A stretch of DNA of 7,696 nucleotides from Spirochaetia bacterium (GCA_007128345.1 SKXS01000196.1:1-7696), one strand, 5' to 3'. Positions 1 through 6,563 are shown, counted from the stretch's first letter. Notes: a model not told the origin generated them from the sequence alone. Made by a program: numbers and translations.

Positions 1-121
1 CGAGACCGATCCACATGGTCAGGTTAATAGGATACTCAGGGGCCACTTCCCGTCCTCCAGCAGAAAAAACAAAAGCCGGAATCAAGAGAACGAATACTCC
101 TACGAGCAATAGCTTACGCAT
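1..121 (-). CDS. Exported solute-binding protein, N-terminal fragment (possibly TctC/Bug-like)
   Basis: Only the first 40 codons lie in the window; the gene continues past the left edge. The start is well supported: ATG at 121-119 follows AAGGAGGT (134-127) with a 5-nt spacer. The product starts with a positive n-region (MRK) and a hydrophobic stretch at about residues 4-19 (LLLVGVFVLLIPAFVF). A V-F-S signal-peptidase-like site follows, then AGGREVAPEYPINLTMWIGL. There is no lipobox cysteine, so a secreted periplasmic protein is more likely than a lipoprotein. The 'YP-INLT-W--G' stretch just after the signal resembles the first strand of tripartite tricarboxylate transporter receptors (TctC/Bug family), but sugar-type ABC binding proteins can begin similarly. 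The export signal is seen directly; the family is an inference. A palindrome overlapping the probable promoter suggests repressor control. Confidence 0.6.
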   Translation of the reverse strand, partial: MRKLLLVGVFVLLIPAFVFSAGGREVAPEYPINLTMWIGL

Positions 122-140
122 ATTGCACCTCCTTAAAAAA

Positions 141-169
141 ATAATACATATTAAAAAGCGTGATGCCAG
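141..169 (-). promoter_or_regulatory. Candidate promoter of the solute-binding protein gene
   Basis: On the minus strand, CTGGCA (169-164, 4/6 match to TTGACA) is separated by 17 nt from TATTAT (146-141). This would start transcription near 134, leaving a very short leader just ahead of the Shine-Dalgarno. A second -10 option is TAATAT (153-148), which has a poorer -35. The region is AT-rich, so chance matches are possible. Confidence 0.35.
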
Positions 170-175
170 GCATCA
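161..175. promoter_or_regulatory. Perfect 7-1-7 inverted repeat, candidate operator
   Basis: TGATGCC-A-GGCATCA is a perfect palindrome with a one-base centre. It covers the candidate -35 of the solute-binding protein gene and ends 40 bp before its start codon. Size, symmetry and position suit a dimeric LacI- or GntR-type repressor. The regulator is not in the window. The palindrome is seen directly; the operator role is inferred. Confidence 0.4.
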
Positions 176-494
176 GCCGCCTTTTTCCTACTGACAGTTG
201 TTTCTCCCTGCAATTGCCAGCACCTAATAGAAACTCTAGCATGAGTTTTTCCATCCGTCCAGAGATTAGTATCGTTTTTGATGTATTTAGTGCATTTAGA
301 TAAAAAATACCTAGTATATCGTGGATTTTTTCTAACTATTATGAACGTTTCTCCAAAACAATACAGTTGGATCATCGCCCTCACCATAAAATAATGGTAG
401 CACACCGTATTCACGAATACAACAATGCCTGGTTGATTTTGTGGAACTATAAAGTTCATGGTGAGCAGGGATAGCTGGTGATGCATGACTGCTC

Positions 495-1199
495 TTAAGA
501 GACGATGGCGTTTCCGTCCCGGAGGGCCTGCATGATGGCAGGAAACGAGAGCCCCCTGAGGTCCGCTTTCCAGCTTCGTGATCCCATGCATCCTAGGTAG
601 TGGGCATCCGAATTGGTTATGAGTGTGCGGTCCCAGGTTTCATGCGCGCAGGGAATCCGCATCACCTCAACTGCGTCATACGGGAGGTCAGGGAGGAAGC
701 CCAGCTGGGAGGTCGCGCTGAATGCTCCCCGGTCGATGTGGGCGGGGATAAAGATTCCTCCGCGGGTATGCACCTCCGCCAGGAGCTCTTCAAAAGAACA
801 GGAGGCTGCAGTGCTGAGCGCCTTTTCGACTGAACCCAGTATGCGCTCCTGTGCATCAACATACACCTGATCACCCAGAAGCTCGGGAACATTGGGGATA
901 TCGGGGAGGATAGATTCTATGTATTCGCCAAAGGCGAGGGCTGCCTCCAGGTCGGGGAAAAAACAGGTGACGTGCACCTCTTCTCTCGTGGTGATTTCCA
1001 GCCCCAGCATGGGGTATATGCCTGAATTCCTGCAGCACTGTGCAAAGACGGGGAGGTTCCTGGCCGTATTGTGGTCTGTAAGGCCAAGGATATCGATTTT
1101 GAGCTGCCTGGCCCTGTGCACCATAGCTGACGGGGACATCTCCAAGCTTGCGCACGGGCTGAGGCAGGAATGGTTGTGCAGATCGGCTCGGTATATCAT
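495..1199 (-). CDS. PHP-domain metal-dependent phosphoesterase
   Basis: This 234-residue protein is a single PHP (polymerase and histidinol phosphatase) domain, the TrpH/YciV-like type that hydrolyses phosphoesters with a metal cluster. Expected ligands are visible in order: H8 and H10 (DLHNH), D42 and H43 (LTDHN), E68 (GLEIT), H76 (EVHVT), H154 (PAHID), and D198 and H200 (NSDAH). C16 in SPC and the following LEMSP resemble the variant found beside DRTGG and CBS-ATPase genes in anaerobes. The ATG lies 3 nt past the stop of the DRTGG gene and has only a weak ribosome site, which points to translational coupling as the last gene of a three-gene operon. The substrate is unknown; polymerase- or histidinol-phosphatase-specific roles are unlikely because no other domains are present. 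Confidence 0.9.
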   Translation of the reverse strand: MIYRADLHNHSCLSPCASLEMSPSAMVHRARQLKIDILGLTDHNTARNLPVFAQCCRNSGIYPMLGLEITTREEVHVTCFFPDLEAALAFGEYIESILPDIPNVPELLGDQVYVDAQERILGSVEKALSTAASCSFEELLAEVHTRGGIFIPAHIDRGAFSATSQLGFLPDLPYDAVEVMRIPCAHETWDRTLITNSDAHYLGCMGSRSWKADLRGLSFPAIMQALRDGNAIVS

Positions 1200-1202
1200 G
1201 GG

Positions 1203-1538
1203 TTATACCAGCGACAACCCCCGGGCGATTTTCCAGGATGCGCTAAACTGATTGTCTGCTGTAGTGAATATCGCAATTCCTTCTTTCTCTGCAGTATCAA
1301 GCATATCCTGGGATGGGGTTCTCCTGCTGCACAGCACGATTGCCTTCATCCCTGCCAGGGATGCGACGGCCACGGCATTCTTGTGGGCCTGTACGGTTAT
1401 GAGTATGCTGTCTTCAGGAGCATTACCCATAACGTCGCTGAGCAGGTCCGATGTATAGCCGCAGGTTGCTGTTCCATCCGGATCGGGCAGGCACTGCGGT
1501 ACATAGCCAAGTTCCTCTGCAAGGTAGGTTAATTTCAT
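1203..1538 (-). CDS. DRTGG-domain protein, small stand-alone form
   Basis: This small protein (111 residues) matches the stand-alone DRTGG fold. A variable N-terminus (MKLTYLAEELGYVPQCLP) leads into CGYTSDLLSDVMGNAPEDSILITVQ (about 26-50), AHKNAVAVASLAGMKAIVLCS (51-71) and a C-terminal half with EKEGIAIFTTADNQFSAS. DRTGG domains also occur next to CBS domains in phosphotransacetylase and some pyrophosphatases; their ligand is not established. The start is the internal ATG at 1538, which has CCAGGAGG just upstream and overlaps the preceding stop as ATGA. The longer upstream frame only re-reads the end of the CBS-ATPase gene and is rejected. Co-translation with the CBS-ATPase and PHP genes suggests one regulatory module. 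Family assignment is firm; the cellular role is inferred. Confidence 0.85.
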   Translation of the reverse strand: MKLTYLAEELGYVPQCLPDPDGTATCGYTSDLLSDVMGNAPEDSILITVQAHKNAVAVASLAGMKAIVLCSRRTPSQDMLDTAEKEGIAIFTTADNQFSASWKIARGLSLV

Positions 1539-2464
1539 GCTCCCTCCTGGTCTGTCATAAATCGTATAATAGATTGTACCACAGTAGGGGCTCCCGTTGA
1601 AGAGCTGATGGTAAACTGGTCGGACACCTGCTTCACGTTGGGCAGCCCCATTCCCGCACCAAATCCCAGGGATCTGATCCATGCATTTGCTGTCGTATAG
1701 CCTTCTTCCATTGCCAGATCAACATCCTGTATGCCCGGTCCCCGGTCAGTGGAGGTTATGACTACCTGATCGTCCTCAAACAGACAGGCAATTTCACCGC
1801 CGAGGGAATGGATCACCAGATTGATTTCAAGTTCATACGCTGCTATCGCTGCACGGCGGATGGTCTTTGGATCGAGGTTTCTAGCCTTGAGGATCTTCTT
1901 GATTTCCATGGAAGCACGGCCTGCCTTCTCAAAATCATTGCTCCGTATCAAGTATCTCCTTGTTCCATGGAAGTCTCCATCACCTTTGCCTGCATCCAGG
2001 GTAAGCTGTTCAAGCCGGTCAATTTCCTTATTGATCTCCACCAGCAGCCCAGTGGTGATGTCCCGGGAGGTAACCATGCCCACGAGTTCCTTGTGCTTGT
2101 TGAGTACGGGAAACCTCCGGTAGCGGAACCGGTCAAAGTAGCTGATGGCAATAGAAATGGGCATGTCATCCTCAAGGACGATCAGGTTCCTGGACATGTA
2201 TCGTACTGCGGGCTCATCCATCGAACCTCGGTCCAGCGCCTGGATGATATCATCCATGCTGATAATGCCCACGATCCTCTTTCCCTCAAGGATGGGAACC
2301 CCGGTGATGGAACGCTCCCGCATGAGCTCCTTCACCTCCCTCAGTGAGGTATCAGTGGCTGCGGTATAGACTTGATCACACATCACGTGCTTCACCTTGA
2401 GCTTGTATATGAGCTCAAGGATAACCGTCGGTGATGTATACGTGTTGATAGGAATCGACTGCAT
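1535..2464 (-). CDS. Two CBS domains fused to an RsbW-like HATPase (anti-sigma/serine kinase type)
   Basis: With the start at 2464 the protein has 309 residues. CBS1 spans about 24-78 (KHVMCDQVYTA ... VGIISMDDII) and CBS2 about 86-142 (RYMSRNLIVLEDD ... LVGMVTSRDI). Such Bateman pairs bind adenine nucleotides. After a short helical linker, residues 175-303 form a GHKL ATPase of the anti-sigma/serine-kinase class. It has an N-box with E211 and N215 (YELEINLVIH), a DRGPGI motif (240-245) and a glycine-rich lid GFGAGMGLPN (267-276). I infer that it senses adenylate charge through the CBS pair and acts on a partner protein by kinase or binding activity. No sigma factor or antagonist is nearby. 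The longest frame starts at 2587, inside the divergent aminopeptidase gene, so I prefer ATG 2464, just ahead of INTYTSP. It has no clear Shine-Dalgarno, and TATACT ends 5 nt upstream. The gene ends in an ATGA overlap with the DRTGG gene. Confidence 0.85.
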   Translation of the reverse strand: MQSIPINTYTSPTVILELIYKLKVKHVMCDQVYTAATDTSLREVKELMRERSITGVPILEGKRIVGIISMDDIIQALDRGSMDEPAVRYMSRNLIVLEDDMPISIAISYFDRFRYRRFPVLNKHKELVGMVTSRDITTGLLVEINKEIDRLEQLTLDAGKGDGDFHGTRRYLIRSNDFEKAGRASMEIKKILKARNLDPKTIRRAAIAAYELEINLVIHSLGGEIACLFEDDQVVITSTDRGPGIQDVDLAMEEGYTTANAWIRSLGFGAGMGLPNVKQVSDQFTISSSTGAPTVVQSIIRFMTDQEGA

Positions 2465-2474
2465 GGTGTAGTAT
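2445..2474 (+). promoter_or_regulatory. Candidate promoter of the aminopeptidase/MFS operon
   Basis: TTGATA (2445-2450, 5/6 match) is followed after 18 nt by TAGTAT (2469-2474, 4/6). Predicted initiation near 2481 leaves about 59 nt before the start codon. The -10 overlaps the opposing operon's -10 almost completely, forming a shared TAGTATA element. Confidence 0.35.
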
Positions 2475-2499
2475 ACCCAATAAACCGGGATACATGCAA
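2470..2499 (-). promoter_or_regulatory. Candidate promoter of the CBS-ATPase/DRTGG/PHP operon
   Basis: On the minus strand, TATACT (2475-2470, 5/6 match to TATAAT) lies 18 nt after TTGCAT (2499-2494, weak). Initiation would fall close to the A of ATG at 2464, implying a leaderless or nearly leaderless transcript. Confidence 0.4.
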
Positions 2500-2539
2500 T
2501 TGTTCCGGTCAGTATTAACGGAGCAAGGAGCGCCGCATT

Positions 2540-3664
2540 ATGAGAGATCCAAGACATGCGCAGCTGGCAAAGCTGCTGGTTACCCATTCAGTACAGCTTA
2601 ATCCCGGAGAATCATGCCTCATCCAGACGTCAGAAGTACCGGGAGATCTTGTCGAGGCCATAATCGAGGCAGTCTATGATGCCGGGGCATACCCGCATGT
2701 GAAGCTGACCCTCGAGGGGGTGAGCAGATCGCTGCTGCTCGGTGCATCAGAAGAGAGCCTCGCCTCATGGGCAGCATGCGATGCCTACCAGATGGAGCGG
2801 ATGGATGCCTTCATCGGAGTGAGGGGATTTAACAATCACCGGGAACTCTCAGATGTGCCGGAAGCTCAGATGAAGCTATACATGAACTGCTACAACACCC
2901 CTGTGCACCAGGAGATCCGGGTACCTAAAACCAAATGGGTGGTGCTTCGCTATCCGACCCCGTCCATGGCATACATGGCGGGCATGTCCACCCGGGCGTT
3001 TGAGGAGTTCTACTACCAGGTGACCACCGGGGTTGACTATAGGACAATGGCAAAAGCCATGGAGCCGGTTAAAACCTTTCTGGATTCATCAGACCGCGTG
3101 CACATTCTGGGTCCTGAAACAGACCTGAAGTTTTCCATCAAGGGGATGACGTCAGTGCCCTGCTACGGAATTAGGAACATTCCAGACGGGGAGATCTACA
3201 CTGCGCCTGTCCTGGAGAGCATGCAGGGCAAAGTGGCCTACAACACCCCCTCTACTTACCAGGGTACAACGTTCACCGGAGTCTCATTTGAAGTGAAAGA
3301 AGGAAAAATAGTATCGGCCAGGGCAAACCGCCAGGAACGTATTGACGCGATCCTTGATACAGACAAGGGTGCCCGGTACTTTGGGGAGTTCGCTCTGGGG
3401 GTTAACCCGTCAATTATCAATCCCATGGATGAAACCCTCTTCGACGAGAAGATTATGGGATCCTTCCACCTGACGCCGGGCAATGCCTACAAAGAGTGTT
3501 TCAACGGCAACAAGAGTTCGGTTCACTGGGATCTCGTCTCCATTCAGACGCCTCAGTACGGGGGAGGGGAGATCTGGATTGACGGCGTCCTGGTGCGCAG
3601 GGACGGAGTTTTCGTCCACGAGGCATTTTCTGGCCTGAATCCTGAGCATCTGGTACAGGCATGA
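2540..3664 (+). CDS. M29-family metallo-aminopeptidase (AmpS/PepS-type)
   Basis: This 374-residue cytosolic exopeptidase belongs to the thermophilic metalloprotease/AmpS family (MEROPS M29), whose members remove N-terminal residues from peptides with a two-metal centre. The expected ligand set is present in order: E218 (DGEIYTAP), E283 (FGEFALGVN), H310 (GSFHLTPG), and H329 and D331 (SVHWDL). Y317 (GNAY) sits where the family has its catalytic tyrosine. The N-terminal half (YDAGAYPHV, residues 46-54) fits the family's substrate-side domain, though members are usually somewhat longer. The start is supported by AAGGAG (2525-2530), 9 nt upstream of ATG. It is divergent from the CBS-ATPase operon, and the MFS gene follows after 10 nt, so the two are probably co-transcribed. 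The likely role is peptide turnover or use of peptides as nutrients; the exact specificity cannot be read from sequence. Confidence 0.92.
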   Translation: MRDPRHAQLAKLLVTHSVQLNPGESCLIQTSEVPGDLVEAIIEAVYDAGAYPHVKLTLEGVSRSLLLGASEESLASWAACDAYQMERMDAFIGVRGFNNHRELSDVPEAQMKLYMNCYNTPVHQEIRVPKTKWVVLRYPTPSMAYMAGMSTRAFEEFYYQVTTGVDYRTMAKAMEPVKTFLDSSDRVHILGPETDLKFSIKGMTSVPCYGIRNIPDGEIYTAPVLESMQGKVAYNTPSTYQGTTFTGVSFEVKEGKIVSARANRQERIDAILDTDKGARYFGEFALGVNPSIINPMDETLFDEKIMGSFHLTPGNAYKECFNGNKSSVHWDLVSIQTPQYGGGEIWIDGVLVRRDGVFVHEAFSGLNPEHLVQA

Positions 3665-3674
3665 CCCAACAGAC

Positions 3675-4826
3675 ATGAGCATACGGGCACTTGATAGAGC
3701 ATTATACGGATCCTTCTTTATCTACGCCGCTACCGTGGTGGCTACACCTATGTGCCTGCTGGCCATAGCGGATGAATTCTCCCTCTCGCTTACCCTCGGA
3801 GGTGGCATCGAAATAGCCCGGAGCATGCTCATTTTTGCCATGCTTCTCTTCAGCGGATATGCCGCTTCTCGTTGGGGGAAAATCAAGGTAATGACCCTTG
3901 CCCTCGCATGGATAGCAGGCGGACTGCTGATATACTCAGCGGCCAGAGGGTATGGGATGATCCTCATGGCTATGGCCTTGGTCGGGATGGGATCAGGGTT
4001 TATTGAGGCGCTATCCAATCCGCTGGTAAGGGACCTTCATCCCCGTACATCCGCACATCATCTCAATGTATCGAATGCTTTCTTTTCCATCGGGGTATCT
4101 GTGACTGTCGTGGGAATTGGGGAACTGCTCACCGCCGGAGTCTCATGGAGGACGGTCTTCTTCATCCTTGGTATATGTACCCTCTGCTTGGTAATCTACT
4201 TCCCCATAGCAGGCAGGGGTATTGCCCTGCCCGCATCTAACCATTCACGATTCCACATCAGGCAGATTATCGGAAACAGGCGGTTCTGGATTACCGGCGC
4301 AGCGCTTTTTCTGGGGGGAGCCCTGGAGTCGGCTTTCACCTTCTGGAGCGCCAGCTATCTTCAACTGCATTTTTTTGCAGCTCCCCGGTTAAGCGGAGTC
4401 GGTACTGCCTGTTTTGCTGCGGGCATGGCCATGGGCAGGATTATTACAGCACGGCTGAGCAGACGGTTTGAACTTTCTTCAATTATCATGTGGTCGGCAT
4501 TTCTCGGTATATGTGTAGGTACCGCCGCTCAGCTGGTTGACGGTATGTTCATCTTCTTTATCGTACTCATAACTGCGGGTTTTTCGGTTGCCTGCTACTG
4601 GCCTACCATACAGATATATGCAGCCGTGACGATGCGCGTTGATGCCACCCTGCTGTTCATCTACCTGTCATGCTTCGGGATTTCAGGATTCGGGGTTACC
4701 CCTATGATTATGGGATATATTGGGGACCGTGCGTCTCTGCAGCAGGCATTCTGGATTGTTCCCATATGCTCCCTGCTGATGATCGGAATTATGGCCTATG
4801 ACCGCAGGCATGGTGGAAAGGGGTAG
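3675..4826 (+). CDS. MFS transporter, fucose-permease-like
   Basis: This 383-residue inner-membrane protein has about 12 hydrophobic segments and no signal peptide, the usual compact MFS size. A motif-A-like loop follows TM2 (GYAASRWGKIKVM, 61-73), with serine in place of the usual aspartate. A second one lies after TM8 (GRIITARLSRRF, 254-265). The stretch EALSNPLVRDLHP (111-123) with HLNVSNAFFSIG (129-140) resembles the TM4-TM5 region of FucP/GlcP-like permeases. The substrate is not determinable. Linkage to an aminopeptidase might suggest amino acids or peptides, whereas the closest resemblance is to sugar porters. The gene begins 10 nt after the aminopeptidase stop and lacks a good Shine-Dalgarno, so it probably depends on translational coupling. 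Its stop lies 5 bp from the convergent xseB stop. Confidence 0.85.
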   Translation: MSIRALDRALYGSFFIYAATVVATPMCLLAIADEFSLSLTLGGGIEIARSMLIFAMLLFSGYAASRWGKIKVMTLALAWIAGGLLIYSAARGYGMILMAMALVGMGSGFIEALSNPLVRDLHPRTSAHHLNVSNAFFSIGVSVTVVGIGELLTAGVSWRTVFFILGICTLCLVIYFPIAGRGIALPASNHSRFHIRQIIGNRRFWITGAALFLGGALESAFTFWSASYLQLHFFAAPRLSGVGTACFAAGMAMGRIITARLSRRFELSSIIMWSAFLGICVGTAAQLVDGMFIFFIVLITAGFSVACYWPTIQIYAAVTMRVDATLLFIYLSCFGISGFGVTPMIMGYIGDRASLQQAFWIVPICSLLMIGIMAYDRRHGGKG

Positions 4827-4831
4827 GTCGA

Positions 4832-5059
4832 TCAGCCGAGGTCCTCACTTCCTGGCGGTTCGTCCGCATGGTTTCCATCAGGCTGCCTGAGCAGAATCTC
4901 CACCTGCTGTTCAGCCTGAGTCAGTTCCTCTTCCAGAGAGCGGGCAAGGGCTATGCCCTCCTCAAAGAGCTCAAGGGATTCCTTGAGAGGAGTGTCGCTC
5001 CGCTTGATTTGATCGTTTATCTGCTCAAGCCGTTTGAGCCGTGCTTCGAAGGTACTCAT
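4832..5059 (-). CDS. xseB: Exodeoxyribonuclease VII small subunit
   Basis: This 75-residue protein is the usual length for XseB. The diagnostic pattern is present: FEARLKRLEQINDQIK (4-19), then PLKESLELFEEGIALARSLEEELTQAEQQVEIL (24-56), two helices that pair as a coiled coil. The acidic tail is variable in the family. Several XseB copies bind the XseA C-terminal region and are needed for activity on single-stranded DNA. AAGGAG lies about 8 nt before ATG, and ATGA overlaps the xseA stop. The assignment is secured by both sequence and neighbour. Confidence 0.95.
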   Translation of the reverse strand: MSTFEARLKRLEQINDQIKRSDTPLKESLELFEEGIALARSLEEELTQAEQQVEILLRQPDGNHADEPPGSEDLG

Positions 5060-6264
5060 GGATGTGTCTCCTTGATATCTGCCAGGGCGGATCCCCTGGA
5101 AAACTGTATGTGCACTTCCTCACCTCTTATGCATCTTACAGAGCTGGTGAGAACTTCTCCGGTTGCAGCGCGGGTTACCACCGAGAATCCCCGGTCGAGC
5201 ACTGCCTGGGGTGAATGGGCGGTGAGTTCCCGAGATGCGATCGTTACGGCATGACGCTGGGAGGTTAATCGCTCCCGCATTGAACGCAGGAGCTCTTCGC
5301 GCAGGTCATCTGCGGCAAGACGACGGGGCTGCAGGAGCCGGGAAAAGAGCTCCCCAAGCTGACCAGGGGAGAAACGTTCATAGACCAACCTGAGGCGATC
5401 CAGCCGTGCTTCCAAGGTGTCAGCCATAGAGCGGGTCAGCGATGCGATCCTCTCCAGCACTTCAACGCTGGCTTCACTGACCATCTCCGCAGCAGCTGAG
5501 GGGGTAGGGGCGCGCATATCAGCTGCATAGTCAGTGAGAGCCCAGTCTATCTCATGGCCCACTGCACTGATCACCGGAATGGATGAAGCGGCAACCCTGC
5601 GGACCACCTGCTCGTCGGAAAAGGGAAGCAGGTCTTCCAGCGACCCTCCTCCGCGTCCTATGATCAGGACATCTGCCTGTGCAGCATGGTTAGCATTATC
5701 CAATGCACGTATAAGTTCTCTTGGGGAATCATCTCCCTGCACTGCAGCTGGATAGACAATAACCCGGATGCCCGCATGTCTTCTTTTGAGCACGTTCAGA
5801 ATGTCCCGAAGTGCTGCGCCTGTAGGGGAGGTGATTACTCCCACGATTCGGGGGAATCTTGGGAGAGGACGCTTTCGTTCAGCTTGGAAGAGTCCCTCAT
5901 CAGCCAAGGTGCGTTTGAGCCGTTCCAATCGGGCGAGGATCTCTCCCTCTCCTGACTCTTCCATGGCGTCACAGATGACTTGGTAGGCACCACGCTTCTC
6001 GTAGACCGAGATGCTCCCCAGAACTCTGACCTGCATGCCGTCAGCGGGAGTAAAGGTCACAAACATGTTCCGATGCCTGAACATCACCACTGATATTGCA
6101 GCTTCCTCATCCTTCAGGGTGAAATACCAGTGACCCGCGCCTGAAGGCCTGAAGTTGGATATCTCTCCTTCAATACCTACTGAGGGGAACTGGGATACGA
6201 GCAGATCCTTAATCCGTGCAGTTACTGCCGATACGGTATAGTACGAAGGGAAGACACGTTCCAT
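5056..6264 (-). CDS. xseA: Exodeoxyribonuclease VII large subunit
   Basis: XseA is the catalytic subunit of exonuclease VII, which degrades single-stranded DNA from both ends to short oligonucleotides in repair. With ATG at 6264 it has 402 residues. The N-terminal OB-fold contains GEISNF (33-38) and GHWYFTLKD (44-52). The catalytic domain has GVITSPTGAALRDI (142-155), GRGGGSLEDLLPF (203-215) and AVGHEIDWALTDYAADMRAPTPSAAAEM (234-261). A long helical region (about 262-350) and the C-terminal VLDRGFSVV (355-363) complete the family layout. A TTG at 6300 would add 12 residues, but it has no ribosome site and begins close behind a terminator. ATG 6264 (MERVFPSYYTVSAV) matches the usual XseA beginning. 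Neither start has a clear Shine-Dalgarno. It overlaps xseB by 4 nt, so both subunits are made together. Confidence 0.93.
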   Translation of the reverse strand: MERVFPSYYTVSAVTARIKDLLVSQFPSVGIEGEISNFRPSGAGHWYFTLKDEEAAISVVMFRHRNMFVTFTPADGMQVRVLGSISVYEKRGAYQVICDAMEESGEGEILARLERLKRTLADEGLFQAERKRPLPRFPRIVGVITSPTGAALRDILNVLKRRHAGIRVIVYPAAVQGDDSPRELIRALDNANHAAQADVLIIGRGGGSLEDLLPFSDEQVVRRVAASSIPVISAVGHEIDWALTDYAADMRAPTPSAAAEMVSEASVEVLERIASLTRSMADTLEARLDRLRLVYERFSPGQLGELFSRLLQPRRLAADDLREELLRSMRERLTSQRHAVTIASRELTAHSPQAVLDRGFSVVTRAATGEVLTSSVRCIRGEEVHIQFSRGSALADIKETHP

Positions 6265-6271
6265 AGTAGAC

Positions 6272-6300
6272 AGCTTATACGTAAAGGAGTCCCGGTGCAA
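6272..6300 (-). promoter_or_regulatory. Weak candidate promoter of xseA-xseB
   Basis: Because a terminator separates the ferredoxin gene from xseA, a promoter is expected here. TTGCAC (6300-6295) lies 17 nt from TAAGCT (6277-6272), or 15 nt from the overlapping TATAAG (6279-6274). Both fits are poor, so the position is a best guess. The resulting leader would be only a few bases or absent. Confidence 0.25.
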
Positions 6301-6311
6301 TACGCAGGCAT

Positions 6312-6337
6312 AAAAAAAGGCTGCCGAAGGGACAGCC
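6312..6337 (-). terminator. Intrinsic terminator after the ferredoxin gene
   Basis: On the minus strand, GGCTGTC and GGCAGCC pair in a 7-bp stem (one G-U) around a CCTTC loop (6337-6319), followed directly by seven T (6318-6312). It begins 20 nt after the ferredoxin stop. On the plus strand no T-run follows, so it works in one direction. Confidence 0.85.
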
Positions 6338-6356
6338 AGTTTGTGTGCGCTTTACA

Positions 6357-6524
6357 CTATTCCGGAAATATTGCTTCAGTAGGACATACATCGGCACAAG
6401 CTCCGCAGTCGGTGCAGAGCTCAGGATCGATCACATAGATGTCCCCTTCTGATATAGCTTCTACCGGACACTCGGGAAGGCAGCTGCCGCAAGCTACACA
6501 CGCATCATTAATCTTGTAGGCCAT
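6357..6524 (-). CDS. 2[4Fe-4S] ferredoxin, clostridial type
   Basis: This 55-residue gene encodes a low-potential electron carrier. Two complete cluster motifs are visible: C9-x2-C12-x2-C15-x3-C19-P and C37-x2-C40-x2-C43-x3-C47-P. By the classic pattern, C9, C12, C15 and C47 hold one cluster and C37, C40, C43 and C19 the other. The spacing between motifs is short, with no extra loop, so this is the clostridial rather than the Allochromatium (Alvin) type. The start is firm: AAGGAGA (6537-6531) lies about 6 nt before ATG, and MAYKINDAC is a typical ferredoxin beginning. It has its own promoter and terminator, so it is probably monocistronic. In an anaerobe it would serve pyruvate:ferredoxin oxidoreductase, hydrogenase or Rnf-like partners, none of which is in the window. 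Confidence 0.95.
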   Translation of the reverse strand: MAYKINDACVACGSCLPECPVEAISEGDIYVIDPELCTDCGACADVCPTEAIFPE

Positions 6525-6563
6525 GAAAAGTCTCCTTCATGCGTCATTACTTTGTCTTTTTGG

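Larger units (their letters stand above)
122..494. other. AT-rich intergenic region between PHP gene and binding-protein gene
   Basis: This 373-base stretch has no convincing gene. Its left end carries the Shine-Dalgarno, candidate promoter and palindrome of the binding-protein gene. Its right end, just after the PHP stop, has GAGCAG/CTGCTC arms (463-468 and 489-494) around a 20-base loop with no T-run on the minus strand, so it is at best a weak terminator. GAACT-ATAA-AGTTC (444-457) is another small inverted repeat. A long minus-strand frame (591-151) crosses the region, but it overlaps the PHP gene, lacks a ribosome binding site and has no family I recognise. Confidence 0.6.

Noticed and set aside
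463..494. GAGCAG/CTGCTC hairpin as terminator of the triad operon
   Set aside because: The stem is 6 bp around a 20-base loop and no T-run follows on the minus strand.
151..591. Minus-strand open frame of 146 codons beside the PHP gene
   Set aside because: About 100 bases overlap the well-supported PHP gene. No ribosome binding site precedes any of its ATGs, the residue mix is unlike a normal protein, and I recognise no family.
2241..2256. Perfect 16-bp palindrome TGGATGATATCATCCA
   Set aside because: It falls inside the CBS1 coding sequence over MDDII codons. It is explained by the codon choice and sits far from any promoter.
1808..2347. Plus-strand open frame of 179 codons
   Set aside because: It lies wholly antisense to the CBS-ATPase gene, whose domains and motifs are unambiguous; it is a shadow frame.
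2465..2587. N-terminal extension of the CBS-ATPase to ATG 2587
   Set aside because: It would overlap the start of the divergent aminopeptidase gene and cross both promoters. The extra 41 residues contain a hydrophobic stretch that does not fit a cytosolic CBS-ATPase.
6265..6300. TTG start giving xseA 12 more residues
   Set aside because: There is no ribosome site, it sits just behind the ferredoxin terminator, and ATG 6264 gives the usual XseA N-terminus.
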